From contig CALBTB010000005.1 in assembly GCA_937967995.1 (NCBI GenBank), positions 241,413-305,412 of the forward strand: 64,000 bases of DNA, written 5' to 3'. The stretch is from an uncultured Gammaproteobacteria bacterium. GTDB lineage: Bacteria > Pseudomonadota > Gammaproteobacteria > UBA6429 > Thiohalophilaceae. Both the position numbers and the translations under genes were made by a program. The notes below the pieces were generated by a model. That model did no database searches, was not told the origin of the DNA, and saw nothing but the letters and a program-made list of their open reading frames with translations. Of the stretch, positions 42,111-51,788 are shown one piece after another; the stretch's first letter is position 1; every line of letters starts with the position of its first letter.

Positions 42111-43406
42111 TTACCTGGCATTGACCAGTGCGGTAATTTTTTCGACGATGGATGGTTCATCCCATTCTACACTGCCAAACAGTGCATAACGAATCTTTCC
42201 CTGTTTATCGATGACGTAGCTGGTGGGAAAGGCAAACACACCCCACTGTTTCAGGGCGTGGCCATCTTTATCCAGCACAATCGGAAATCGAACATTCACC
42301 CGGGTTGTGAGAAATTGACGAATAGTTTGTTCGTCTTCCGCCATGTTGACGCCCAGGATGGTAAAGGGTTTGCCCTGCATCTGATCCATCAGGCGTTGCA
42401 TGGAAGGCATTTCGTGAACACAGGGTGGACACCAGCTGGCCCAGAAGTTGACCAGTACAACCTGGCCATGAAGATCCCTGAGGTCGATGATGCGTCCCTG
42501 CAGATCGGGCAGGGCCAGTGGTGGTGGTTGTGGATCACCCTGAAACTGTGCCAGTGAACGATCCGGTTTGCCTTCGCGAACCTTCGGGTCAGCTTTTATA
42601 TCGGCAACGGCACGGCGCGGTGCGGGTGTCAGTCGCGTGAGCAGGTTTGCTGCTGTGTGCAGTTTATTCGCCAGTGTTCGGGTCTGGCTGACTTCATAGT
42701 CATTAGCATCCGGGCGAAAATAAAATCGGTCGCGTAACTCGTTTAATGGCCACAGATAAACGTCACTACCACCTTGCTGCAGGGCGGCAATCGTATCGGT
42801 GAGCTTCCAGAACCAGGGTGACTTGTTGGGTTGCAGGATCACGATTGGCAGGTTCGTGGCAAGAGTGACAGGCATGAATTCAGCTTTTTTACCCGGCTGT
42901 GGTGTTTCGACATAGAGCTTGGGGCTGATCAGAATGGCGCCTGCCAGTGTGGTGTCATCAGGATTGGCCAGTTGCCACTGGCGTGCACCACGTAACAACG
43001 GAATCGCGCCACGACCACTGCTGGCGATGATGACGGGTCGCCGTTTAGACTGAGCGGCGCGAATTAGTGCGGCAAATCCGTCACCGCTGAGGCGATCCAT
43101 GTTATTGGTGGTATTGGGCAGGAAGCTGGATTCCAGCAAATCGACCAGCCAGACGTCGATTCCGCGTTTAGCCAGGTCAGCGGCAAGCTGTTGATCCACG
43201 GCCTGAATACCCACTTCATGCGGATGCCAGATCAGCGTCGCACGCGGTGCGGATGATGTATATACCTCAATCTGGGCTTCATGCTGTTGTCCAAACGGAA
43301 CCGTGATGATGTCCGGCTGTTGGGCATGAACGAAACTAAATAACCCGCCTGCCATCAGCAACACAAGGCCGGTCGCCAGTTTTTTCCAATTGATTCGTGC
43401 CGCCAT
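42111..43406 (-). CDS. Exported hydrolase-like / TlpA thioredoxin fusion
   Basis: 431 residues from the ATG at 43406; upstream in-frame sequence runs into the divergent rubredoxin promoter and lacks a signal peptide. Signal peptide 1-28 (VHAQQ). Residues about 35-285 form an alpha/beta-hydrolase-like domain (TLIWHPHEVG, RGIDVWLVDLLESSFLP, ASSGRGAIPLLRGARQW); the nucleophile elbow is unclear. Residues about 295-431 form a TlpA/ResA thioredoxin domain with the active site WCPPC and the cis-Pro loop FAFPTSYVIDKQGKI. Predicted periplasmic. It precedes lgt. Confidence 0.8.
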   Translation of the reverse strand: MAARINWKKLATGLVLLMAGGLFSFVHAQQPDIITVPFGQQHEAQIEVYTSSAPRATLIWHPHEVGIQAVDQQLAADLAKRGIDVWLVDLLESSFLPNTTNNMDRLSGDGFAALIRAAQSKRRPVIIASSGRGAIPLLRGARQWQLANPDDTTLAGAILISPKLYVETPQPGKKAEFMPVTLATNLPIVILQPNKSPWFWKLTDTIAALQQGGSDVYLWPLNELRDRFYFRPDANDYEVSQTRTLANKLHTAANLLTRLTPAPRRAVADIKADPKVREGKPDRSLAQFQGDPQPPPLALPDLQGRIIDLRDLHGQVVLVNFWASWCPPCVHEMPSMQRLMDQMQGKPFTILGVNMAEDEQTIRQFLTTRVNVRFPIVLDKDGHALKQWGVFAFPTSYVIDKQGKIRYALFGSVEWDEPSIVEKITALVNAR

Positions 43407-43469
43407 GAGGTGTCTGGTAAAATCGTGGTTTTTGGTCACCAGGTTCGAATTAGAGCACAGGAGCAGGTA

Positions 43470-43637
43470 ATGAACAAGTGGCAATGTTTGGTCTGCGGGT
43501 TTATATACGACGAGGCGGAAGGTTTACCGGAGGAAGGCATTGCGCCGGGTACTCGCTGGGAAGACATACCCGAAGACTGGCAGTGTCCCGACTGTGGTGT
43601 GGGTAAGGACGACTTTGAAATGATGCAGGTAGGCTGA
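43470..43637 (+). CDS. rubA: Rubredoxin
   Basis: 55 residues from the ATG at 43470; an AGGAG/CAGG SD precedes it. Two CxxC-type iron ligands pairs are visible, CLVCG and CPDCG, with the GFIYDEAEG and GTRWEDIPEDWQCPDC core. A small Fe(S-Cys)4 electron carrier. It is followed 6 bases later by its NAD(P)H-dependent reductase. Electron acceptor candidates are alkane hydroxylase, oxidases or stress-response enzymes; none is adjacent. Confidence 0.95.
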   Translation: MNKWQCLVCGFIYDEAEGLPEEGIAPGTRWEDIPEDWQCPDCGVGKDDFEMMQVG

Positions 43638-43643
43638 GCGTTT

Positions 43644-44786
43644 ATGTCTGGCATCGTTATTTTAGGAACCGGTCTGGCCGGCTATAACCTGGCACGGGAA
43701 ATTCGTAAACGCGACAAAGACGTCGAACTGATCCTGATTACGCAGGATGACGGTGCGTTTTATTCCAAGCCCATGCTGTCCAATGCACTGGCAAAGAAAA
43801 AATTACCGGATGATCTGCCCATGGCCGACGTGGAAAAAATGCGCGCCGATCTGAATGCTGCGGTGATGACAGACACAACGGTCACAGCAATTGATGCCGA
43901 CAACAAAACACTCAGCCTGCAGAACGAAACAATTAACTACGACAAGCTGGTGCTGGCCGTAGGGGCGTCACCGATTCAACTCCCCATCAAGGGGGATGCG
44001 GCTGACGACATCGTGGTTGTGAATAATCTGGTGGATTACCGTGAATTTCGCCAACGTCTTGAAGGTAAACAGTCGGTCGCGATCATCGGTCCCGGCCTGA
44101 TTGGTTGCGAGTTTGCGAATGATCTTGTGCAGGCGGGATATCGTGCCGATGTGATTGGGCCGGATGAAACCCCGCTGGGTCGATTGTTACCAACACAAAT
44201 CGGTCTGGCCGCACAACAGGCATTAAAAGAAGCCGGGGTTAACTGGCATTTGCAGACGGTTGTTGATGAAGTTAACCGGCAGCCGTCCGGTTATCAGCTT
44301 TCACTGCAAAACGGTGAACAGCTACAGGCCGATGTGGTGTTGTCCGCCATTGGTTTGCGCGCCAACAAACAACTGGCAGAATCGGTTGGAATAAAATGTA
44401 ACCGGGGAATACTGGTTAACCGGCAGCTTGAAACCAGTCATGCAGACATTTATGCACTGGGCGATTGTGCGGAAGTCAGCGGCCACTTCCTGCCATTTGT
44501 TTTACCCATCATGCAATGTGTCCGCGCGCTGGCTGCGACATTGTGCGGTGAGCCAACTGATGTCAGTTATCCAGCCATGCCGGTGCTTGTTAAGACACCG
44601 TCTTATCCTTTGATTGTGTCACCACCCCATCGTGACGCACAGGGTGCATGGGAAATCACCCAGGTGGGCCAGGGACTAAAAGGCCTGTTCATGCATGAAG
44701 GAAACTTACTTGGTATGGCGCTGGGTGGCGAGGCTGTCAGTGAGAAGCAGGCGCTGAGCAAACAGTTACCGCCGGTTCTGCAATAG
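43644..44786 (+). CDS. rubB: Rubredoxin-NAD+ reductase (FAD-dependent)
   Basis: 380 residues. FAD-binding GTGLAGYNLAREIRK at the start, NAD-binding GPGLIGCEFANDL near residue 150, the FAD-binding IYALGDCAEV near 272 and the C-terminal TPSYPLIVSPPH region. It belongs to the AlkT/RubB family and shares an operon with rubredoxin. It reduces rubredoxin with NAD(P)H. Confidence 0.93.
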   Translation: MSGIVILGTGLAGYNLAREIRKRDKDVELILITQDDGAFYSKPMLSNALAKKKLPDDLPMADVEKMRADLNAAVMTDTTVTAIDADNKTLSLQNETINYDKLVLAVGASPIQLPIKGDAADDIVVVNNLVDYREFRQRLEGKQSVAIIGPGLIGCEFANDLVQAGYRADVIGPDETPLGRLLPTQIGLAAQQALKEAGVNWHLQTVVDEVNRQPSGYQLSLQNGEQLQADVVLSAIGLRANKQLAESVGIKCNRGILVNRQLETSHADIYALGDCAEVSGHFLPFVLPIMQCVRALAATLCGEPTDVSYPAMPVLVKTPSYPLIVSPPHRDAQGAWEITQVGQGLKGLFMHEGNLLGMALGGEAVSEKQALSKQLPPVLQ

Positions 44787-44796
44787 ACACTGCCAC

Positions 44797-45285
44797 TTAT
44801 TCGCTGGCGATTCCCCAGAACTCATTGGGAAAGCGCTGCCTTGCTTCTTTTGCTAACGCGACAGCACGTTTTTTATCCTGTTGATTTGCGCTTTGTTGCA
44901 GGCTCAGGATCAGCAACCGCCACACGTCAGACTGTTCCGGTACATGTTGTCGTATCCCTTCCAGTACAGGAATCGCCTGTGCCTGTTTGTTTTGCCAGAT
45001 TAATGCTTGTGCTTTACCGAACTGGAACTGGGTATTATCCGGTTCCTTTAATAACAGGCGATCGTAGGTTTGTTCAGCCTGCTCGTACTGGTTATCCCAG
45101 GCATAGGTTTTGGCTAACAGGTGCAGTGCCTCCATGTCCTGCGGGTGTTGGCTCAGGTGTGTCCGAATCTCGGTGATGGCATTGGCATAATCCATACTGT
45201 TGATGTGTGTCCGTGCCCGCTCCAGATCACCGGCCAGTGCAGGGGTATAAACAATTGATAGCAGTAATAAAACCGAATAGCGCAC
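44797..45285 (-). CDS. Exported TPR protein
   Basis: 162 residues from a GTG at 45285 preceded by AGGGA; a TTG ten codons earlier gives an unsuitable leader. Signal peptide 1-18 (TPALA-GD). The rest holds three to four tetratricopeptide repeats (AHINSMDYANAITEIRTHLSQHPQDMEALHLLAKTYAWDNQYEQAEQTYDRLLLKEPDN and on). TPR proteins usually mediate protein contacts; no partner is visible. Convergent with the rubredoxin reductase gene and divergent from uvrD. Confidence 0.8.
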   Translation of the reverse strand: MRYSVLLLLSIVYTPALAGDLERARTHINSMDYANAITEIRTHLSQHPQDMEALHLLAKTYAWDNQYEQAEQTYDRLLLKEPDNTQFQFGKAQALIWQNKQAQAIPVLEGIRQHVPEQSDVWRLLILSLQQSANQQDKKRAVALAKEARQRFPNEFWGIASE

Positions 45286-45366
45286 GCAGATTTTCCCTTT
45301 TTTTGAACAACCCAAGTATACGCAAGCAACACCGCGTCGAGCTACAGACTTTGATAGAATAGCCGT

Positions 45367-47535
45367 ATGGATGTTTCCAGAATTCTTGATCCGTTAAATG
45401 ACGCACAGCGTCAGGCGGTGTGCGCCGAACAGGGTAACGTCCTGGTACTGGCGGGTGCCGGTAGTGGCAAGACGCGCGTGCTGGTGCACCGCATCGCCTG
45501 GATGCTGGCCGCTGAAGGTATCACGCCCTATGGCATTCTGGCCGTGACCTTTACCAACAAGGCGGCCGGCGAAATGCGCGGCCGTATCGAACAGTTGCTG
45601 GGTATTCCCTCCAGCGGCATGTGGGTCGGTACCTTTCATGGTATTGCGCACCGATTACTGCGTGCGCACTGGAAAGAAGCCGGGCTGGGGCAAAGCTTCA
45701 CCGTCATGGATAGCGAAGATCAGCTGCGCGCTCTGCGGCGAGTGATTCGGGAAATGGGACTGGATGAATCGCAATGGCCGGCCAAGGAATCACAGTGGTA
45801 TATCAATGCGCGTAAGGACGAAGGACTGCGAGCAAAGCATCTGGATCACCAGAATGATACTCACCTGCGTTACATGATCGAGATTTATGCGCAGTATGAA
45901 AATTACTGTCAGCGTTCCAATGTGGTCGACTTTGCCGAGCTGATGTTACGCAGTCACGAGCTATGGTTACAGAACCCGGAAATCCTGCGTCATTATCAGC
46001 AACGCTTTCGGCATATTCTGGTTGATGAGTTTCAGGATACCAACACAATTCAATACGCGTGGCTGCGTTTGCTGGCCGGTCAGCATTGCGCCATGTTTGC
46101 CGTAGGTGATGACGATCAGTCAATTTATGGCTGGCGTGGTGCACGGGTGGAAAATATTCAGCAGTTCAGTCGGGATTACAGCAACACGTCCGTGTTCAGG
46201 CTGGAACAGAACTACCGATCAACGGGAAATATTCTCAATGCCGCCAATGGCCTGATCAGTCACAATGCCGAGCGCATGGGTAAAAACCTGTGGACGGCGG
46301 ATAGTGATGGCGAGTTGATTCAGTTATATGCCGCATTTAATGAGCAGGACGAGGCGATGTTTATCGTCGAACGTATCAATGACTGGGTGAATGGCGGTGG
46401 ATTGCGTAGCGAGTGTGCCGTGCTGTATCGCTCCAATGCCCAGTCACGGGTGATTGAAGAACGCCTCATTCAGAGCGGGATGCCATACCGTGTTTATGGT
46501 GGCCTGCGATTTTTCGAACGCCAGGAAATCAAGGATGCACTTGCCTATCTGAGGCTGGTGAATAATCGTGATGATGACACGGCGTTTGAAAGAGTGGTGA
46601 ACACACCGACGCGGGGGATTGGTGCGCGCACCGTGGATACGATTCGTGAAACCGCGCGTGGTAGTGGTATTTCACTGTGGCGTGCGGCGTATTACCTGAT
46701 CGAACACAAGCAACTTGCCGCACGTGCCCTGTCTGCCCTGCAGCAGTTCCTGTATCTCATCGATAACCTGCACAAGAGTATCGATGGCCTGGCCCTGCAT
46801 GAACAAATCGAACACGTCATTCACGACAGCGGCCTGATTGATCATTATAAAAAAGAGCGCGGTGAACGTGGCCGGGCACGGCTTGAAAACCTGGATGAAT
46901 TAATCAACGCTGGTCGTAACTTTGATGACGAGGATCGCGATCCGGAACAGGCGGAGGTGGATACCTTAACCGCCTTTCTGTCACATGCCAGTCTTGAGGC
47001 CGGTGAACGGCAGGGAGATGAATGGGACGACTGTGTGCAGTTAATGACATTGCATTCCGCCAAGGGACTGGAGTTCAAGCAGGTCTTCCTGTGTGGCCTG
47101 GAAGAAGGGGTCTTCCCACACAAGTTGTCCATGGAAGAGCCGGGCCGGCTCGAAGAGGAGCGCCGCCTTTGTTATGTGGGCATGACCCGTGCCAAACAGA
47201 AACTGATGATCAGTTACGCGGAGAAACGCCGCCTGTATGGCGAGGAAAAATTTGCCCGGCCATCGCGCTTCATTAGTGAAATACCGCGTGAATACCTGGA
47301 AGAAATACGGCTCGGTGGCAGCGTCAGTACGCCGGTCTATGATCAGTTTGCCACACGTGTCGAAGACAACGATGCTCCGTTACAGCTTGGGCAGCGTGTG
47401 TTTCATAACAAGTTTGGCGAAGGGATCGTCATGAACTATGAAGGTAACGGTCGACATGCCCGTGTCCAGATCAACTTTTCCACATCTGGCAGTAAGTGGC
47501 TGGTGATGGAATACGCGAATCTGCAGTTATGCTGA
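45367..47535 (+). CDS. uvrD: DNA helicase II UvrD
   Basis: 722 residues, SF1A helicase. Motif I LAGAGSGKTRVLVHR, motif Ia FTNKAAGEMRGRI, motif II DEFQDTNTIQYAW, motif III VGDDDQSIYGWRGA, motif IV EQNYRST, motif V TLHSAKGLEFKQVFL and motif VI VGMTRAK. The C-terminal Tudor-like tail (LGQRVFHNKFGEGIVM...ARVQINF) suits UvrD rather than Rep. Functions in nucleotide excision and mismatch repair. Its end overlaps the convergent GGDEF-EAL gene by 9 bases. Confidence 0.96.
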   Translation: MDVSRILDPLNDAQRQAVCAEQGNVLVLAGAGSGKTRVLVHRIAWMLAAEGITPYGILAVTFTNKAAGEMRGRIEQLLGIPSSGMWVGTFHGIAHRLLRAHWKEAGLGQSFTVMDSEDQLRALRRVIREMGLDESQWPAKESQWYINARKDEGLRAKHLDHQNDTHLRYMIEIYAQYENYCQRSNVVDFAELMLRSHELWLQNPEILRHYQQRFRHILVDEFQDTNTIQYAWLRLLAGQHCAMFAVGDDDQSIYGWRGARVENIQQFSRDYSNTSVFRLEQNYRSTGNILNAANGLISHNAERMGKNLWTADSDGELIQLYAAFNEQDEAMFIVERINDWVNGGGLRSECAVLYRSNAQSRVIEERLIQSGMPYRVYGGLRFFERQEIKDALAYLRLVNNRDDDTAFERVVNTPTRGIGARTVDTIRETARGSGISLWRAAYYLIEHKQLAARALSALQQFLYLIDNLHKSIDGLALHEQIEHVIHDSGLIDHYKKERGERGRARLENLDELINAGRNFDDEDRDPEQAEVDTLTAFLSHASLEAGERQGDEWDDCVQLMTLHSAKGLEFKQVFLCGLEEGVFPHKLSMEEPGRLEEERRLCYVGMTRAKQKLMISYAEKRRLYGEEKFARPSRFISEIPREYLEEIRLGGSVSTPVYDQFATRVEDNDAPLQLGQRVFHNKFGEGIVMNYEGNGRHARVQINFSTSGSKWLVMEYANLQLC

Positions 47536-50397
47536 TATGGGTGCATCCAGGATGCTGTTCACGACATGCATCAGGTGTGAGTTCGGTTTTCCAATATAAT
47601 GACCCTGCGCATAATCCACACCGTATTGCTGAAGTAATTTGAACGTCTCCCGGTTTTCGACAAATTCCGCGATAGTCGTTTTACCCAATGCATGCGCAAC
47701 CTGGTTCATGGACTGCACCATCGCCTGATCCACTTTGGCATTGGCCAGGCACTGCACGAACGCGCCGTCTATTTTCAGTGAATCCACCGGCAGGTGTTTG
47801 AGGTAGGTAAACGAGCAGAACCCGGAACCGAAATCATCCAGTGCCATACGGCATCCCAGGTCCTTGAGTTTGCCGATAAACTTTCTAGCCGCCTGCAGGT
47901 TGGCAATGGCGGCGGTTTCAGTGATTTCAAACAACACCGAGGCCGGGTCGAGGTGGGTGTCATTTAGAATACTTTTGATCATGCCAAGCAATTCACGATC
48001 TTCAACGGCACGAGCCGACAGGTTGATCGAAAACTGGGTGTGAATATCTTCGTGATGCAGTTTGGCGAGGTATTCCATAGAGTGCTCGACCGCCCAACGG
48101 TCGATGTTGTGAATCAGACCAAATCGTTCCGCGGCAGGGATAAATCCGCCGGGCTTGATGGATTCACCGTCCTCGGTGGGCAATCGTAGCAGAACTTCAT
48201 AACCGTAAACCTCTTTCGTTTCGACGGTCACTATCGGCTGATAAAGTAACTGAAAACGATCGTTTTGTATGGCGTCCTTCACCAGCGCAACCCAGCCCAT
48301 GTCTTCCGCCATGGAATGCTGGGCACTGTCTTCCTGGTTATATTCATGCACGCAGTTACGGCCCTGAGATTTGGAGATATTACAGGCCAGGTCGGCCTGT
48401 GAGAGGGCGGCATCAGCGGACTCGGTTTCATCACTGATCATGGTCAGACCGATACTGCAGGTGACGTTGATGGTTTTGCCATTGTCGACGAACTGATAAT
48501 GCTCAAACATGTTGCGAATATTTTCCGCAACCGGCAGTGCGTTTTCGTGATCGATGTTATAAAGCAGAATCGTGAATTCATCACCGCCAAAACGCGCCAG
48601 CAGATCGCCTTCGCGTATATTCTTACGCAGTACATCGGTGCATTCCCGCAGCAAACGATCACCGGCGGCATGGCCAAGTGTATCGTTGACATACTTGAAC
48701 TGGTCCAGGTCGAGATACAGTAAGGCACACTCTGCACCACTACGCGCAATACGTGGAATGACGCGCTCGAGTTCGCTCTGGAAATAACTGCGATTGTGCA
48801 GGCCGGTCAGCGTGTCGTGTTGTGCCTGATAAGTCAGTTCCTGCTCAAACTGTTTTTGTTCGGTGATGTCGCGGGCAGTACCGCTGATCTGGGTAATTTT
48901 GCCCCGCTTGTCAAATGTCGGGCGGGCATTGAAACTGATGTGCCGTTGTTTGCCTTCCCTGTCCAGGTGAATCGTTTCGTACTGCACCAGTTCCTTGCCA
49001 TCCAGTATTTGCTGGTAGGCAATATCATCGCGCTGCTTGGATTCCGGTGCCTGGAATTCCATAAAATAGCGGCCCAGCATTTCTTCCGGTGTATAGCCAT
49101 AGATATTCTCTACCGCATTATTCAGATAGGTCCAGCGGCCTTCCGCATCGACACTCCAGACCAGATCGTGTGCCGTCTCAACCAGGTTGCGATATCGTGA
49201 TTCGGCATCAAGTAACAGGCGTTCGGCTGCCTTGCGCTCGGATATATCAGCAATAATCAGTGTGTAGTAAATGCTGTTATCCCGTTGCATTCGGCTGATA
49301 CGAACCCACACCGGAATGGAACTGCCATTACGATGCCGGCCAAATACCTCATGCTCGCAGGTTGCTTCATCCGTTTTACAATCCGATGCGTTAATGCCGG
49401 GAACCAGCCAGCGCAGGGGGCGGCCGCGTATTTCATGGGCCTGGTAACCAAAAATGCGTTCTGCCGCCGGGTTGAAGGTATCCACAAACTGCTGTTCGTC
49501 CAGCACGATAATTCCTTCGGCGGCATGATCGACGATAGCGGACACGTGCGATTCCTGATCGACCAGCCGCTTGAACAGGTTACCCAGCATCTGGATCAGG
49601 TAACCGATCTCATCCAGCGATTGTGGCCGTAACTGGTTGGCGAGCTTTTTATAACTGGATGCGCCGCTGCGTTGAATAACGTTCTTTACCGGTGCCAGTG
49701 ACTGGTTCAGGCTGTGTATCGCAACGATGGTAATCATAAAAGCACATAATCCGATCAGGCCCCAGCCAAGCAGGATCTCATGTCCGATAAAACCGGTACG
49801 CCACCAGTAGTATTTCACCATAACGGCGGTGGTCAGCATGGGTAAATAACCGCCAATCAACAACATCTTGCTTTGCAGATTGACGCGCATGTTCTGTAAT
49901 CCCAGGTGACTGGCGTAATGACCCAGCAGGGTCAATGCATAGAGATAGCCGGGCATACCAACAAAAATGCCAATAACCAGTTGTAGCAGCATAAATTGCA
50001 GCAGACCGAATGCCGGGTTGGCGGGATTGATACCCAGTCCGCTCCAGTACTGGATAGTCGGTAACATCAGGACCGCAATCAGGAAATAGGACCAGTAACT
50101 GGTGGTAAATGTTGAGAGGTGGTGATTTAATTGCTCTGGCGGTTTTCGGCTGTCCGGGTGTTTGCGGTGCCAGTCCAGTACCGGCTGGCTGAAACGGTAA
50201 AAATACCACGCTGCCCAGCCACATAAAATAAAGTAAGTGACAGCGAGAAACACACCGGCCTGGTGGGTCAGCAGGGCATAGGGGTCGAGCATATCGAAGA
50301 GCGTCGCGACCAGATAGCCGATAACGGGCGCCAACGCGAAGCTGATAGTAGCAACTAACGCGAGACGCAACTGAATTCGCGACAATGCTTGGCCCAT
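47527..50397 (-). CDS. Membrane PAS-PAS-GGDEF-EAL protein
   Basis: 956 residues: six to seven transmembrane helices (about 10-230), a HAMP-like linker (about 230-280), two PAS domains (about 285-400 and 410-530, the second with YRNLVETAHDLVWSVDAEGRWTYLNNAVENIYGYTPEEMLG), GGDEF (about 545-705, ARFGGDEFTILL) and EAL (about 720-950; YEVLLRL, FEITETAA, DDFGSGFCSF, KIDGAFV). The catalytic residues appear present in both. The PAS pair may sense redox or small ligands. Second of two GGDEF-EAL proteins in the window. A GGGA motif lies directly before its ATG. Confidence 0.9.
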   Translation of the reverse strand: MGQALSRIQLRLALVATISFALAPVIGYLVATLFDMLDPYALLTHQAGVFLAVTYFILCGWAAWYFYRFSQPVLDWHRKHPDSRKPPEQLNHHLSTFTTSYWSYFLIAVLMLPTIQYWSGLGINPANPAFGLLQFMLLQLVIGIFVGMPGYLYALTLLGHYASHLGLQNMRVNLQSKMLLIGGYLPMLTTAVMVKYYWWRTGFIGHEILLGWGLIGLCAFMITIVAIHSLNQSLAPVKNVIQRSGASSYKKLANQLRPQSLDEIGYLIQMLGNLFKRLVDQESHVSAIVDHAAEGIIVLDEQQFVDTFNPAAERIFGYQAHEIRGRPLRWLVPGINASDCKTDEATCEHEVFGRHRNGSSIPVWVRISRMQRDNSIYYTLIIADISERKAAERLLLDAESRYRNLVETAHDLVWSVDAEGRWTYLNNAVENIYGYTPEEMLGRYFMEFQAPESKQRDDIAYQQILDGKELVQYETIHLDREGKQRHISFNARPTFDKRGKITQISGTARDITEQKQFEQELTYQAQHDTLTGLHNRSYFQSELERVIPRIARSGAECALLYLDLDQFKYVNDTLGHAAGDRLLRECTDVLRKNIREGDLLARFGGDEFTILLYNIDHENALPVAENIRNMFEHYQFVDNGKTINVTCSIGLTMISDETESADAALSQADLACNISKSQGRNCVHEYNQEDSAQHSMAEDMGWVALVKDAIQNDRFQLLYQPIVTVETKEVYGYEVLLRLPTEDGESIKPGGFIPAAERFGLIHNIDRWAVEHSMEYLAKLHHEDIHTQFSINLSARAVEDRELLGMIKSILNDTHLDPASVLFEITETAAIANLQAARKFIGKLKDLGCRMALDDFGSGFCSFTYLKHLPVDSLKIDGAFVQCLANAKVDQAMVQSMNQVAHALGKTTIAEFVENRETFKLLQQYGVDYAQGHYIGKPNSHLMHVVNSILDAPISA

Positions 50398-50705
50398 TAA
50401 TCCCTAATCGTTTTAGTTGTTAGTGTTATTCGAGATAATTCAGTCAGGCAGATAGTTGAACATGACACCACCATCACATCGATTCAGTTTGGCAGAATAG
50501 TTTCGATTCATCTAGGTGAAGATGTAAAAAATGTGAAAAAAGTGAATAGCTAATTAACGAAGATTTCTATAGTCAACTATCATACGATTCGTTCAAGTAA
50601 TTGATACATCATTGAATTTCGATCGGGCGCATCACTCACATAGTATAAACGTGGAAAAAACTTCATCACATAACGGTAGCGCAAAGAAATAACAGGAGGA
50701 TTGCC
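50398..50705. other. 308-base AT-rich divergent control region
   Basis: No coding sequence or RNA was recognised between the GGDEF-EAL gene and dctP. It is AT-rich and contains GATAGTTGA (50451-50459) and TCAACTATC (50573-50581) as a widely spaced inverted repeat. The second arm lies in a 12-bp dyad ATAGTCAACTAT (50569-50580). An SD (AGGAGG) precedes the dctP ATG. Probably holds the promoters of both genes and a regulator site. Confidence 0.45.
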
Positions 50706-51788
50706 ATGAAGCGTCGTGAATTTTTAACCAGGGCCGGAGTTGGTGGCTTGCTTGCAGGTAGTGCGCTTGGTTTATCCACTACCAGCCAGGCCAAAGCCGA
50801 GTTTAAATGGAAAATGGTGACGACATGGCCTAAAAACTTCCCGGGACTGGGTACGGGTGCCAATACCGTCGCGAACATGATTAATGCCATGAGTGGCGGC
50901 CGTATTCAGATCAAGGTCTATGGCGCCAAACAACTGGTTGGCCCGTTTGAGGTGTTTAATGCCGTTTCCAGTGGTGACGTGGAAATGGGCCATGGTGCGG
51001 CCTATTACTGGAAAAACAAGAGTGAAGCGGCACAGTTTTTTTCTGCGGTCCCGTTTGGGCTTAATGCGCAGGAGATGAACGGCTGGCTTTACTATGGTGG
51101 TGGTCTGGATTTATGGAAAGAGATTTATGCCGGCTTTAACCTTATACCTGCCGCGGCAGGTAATACCGGTGTGCAAATGGGTGGCTGGTTTAACAAGGAA
51201 ATCAAATCACTCAAGGATCTCAAGGGACTGAAAATGCGAATTCCCGGACTGGGTGGTGAAGTCCTTAAACGTGCCGGTGGTACACCAGTCAGTCTGCCTG
51301 GCGGTGAGATCTATACATCACTGCAATCCGGCGCCATTGATGCAACCGAATGGGTCGGCCCCTATAACGACCTGGCTTTTGGATTTTATAAGGTTGCCAA
51401 GTTTTATTACTATCCGGGCTGGCATGAACCCGGCACGACGCTCGAAGCAATCATAAACAAATCCGCCTACGAGAAATTACCGTCAGACCTGCAGCAAATT
51501 GTCACGGCGGCCTGTGCAATTGCCAATCAGGACATGCTGGCTGAATACACGGCGCGAAATAATGCGGCGTTACATAAGCTGGTGAATGTTCACAAGGTCA
51601 ACCTGAAACCTTTCCCGGCGGACGTGCTGAAAAAACTGCGTGATCTGTCAGATGAAGTGGTGGAAGAAGTGGCCAACAAGGATGCGATGGGCAAGAAGGT
51701 GTACAAATCGTTCCGAAAATTCCGCAGCCAGGCGCGCGCCTGGCATGATATTTCGGAGCTGGCCTATTTTAATGCGCGCAATGGCTAG
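50706..51788 (+). CDS. dctP: TRAP transporter periplasmic substrate-binding protein
   Basis: 360 residues. A Tat-type signal (RREFLTRAGVGGLLAGSALGL) should send the folded protein to the periplasm. The DctP fold shows WKMVTTWPKNFPGLG and an MRIPGLGGEVLKRAGGTPVSLPGGEIYTSLQSGAIDATEWVGPYND block. The conserved Arg (MRIPG) binds a carboxylate, so the ligand should be an organic acid such as an alpha-keto or hydroxy acid. A strong SD precedes it. Its permeases are convergent, 1.3 kb further right. Confidence 0.93.
   Translation: MKRREFLTRAGVGGLLAGSALGLSTTSQAKAEFKWKMVTTWPKNFPGLGTGANTVANMINAMSGGRIQIKVYGAKQLVGPFEVFNAVSSGDVEMGHGAAYYWKNKSEAAQFFSAVPFGLNAQEMNGWLYYGGGLDLWKEIYAGFNLIPAAAGNTGVQMGGWFNKEIKSLKDLKGLKMRIPGLGGEVLKRAGGTPVSLPGGEIYTSLQSGAIDATEWVGPYNDLAFGFYKVAKFYYYPGWHEPGTTLEAIINKSAYEKLPSDLQQIVTAACAIANQDMLAEYTARNNAALHKLVNVHKVNLKPFPADVLKKLRDLSDEVVEEVANKDAMGKKVYKSFRKFRSQARAWHDISELAYFNARNG

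Noticed and set aside
43440..43470. GGTTCGAAT before rubredoxin as part of a tRNA T-arm
   Set aside because: No acceptor or anticodon arms could be paired around it; no tRNA was found in the window.
50480..50530. Sigma-54 promoter before dctP (TTGGCAGAATAGTTTC)
   Set aside because: The GG to GC spacing rule fails; no GC at the -12 position.
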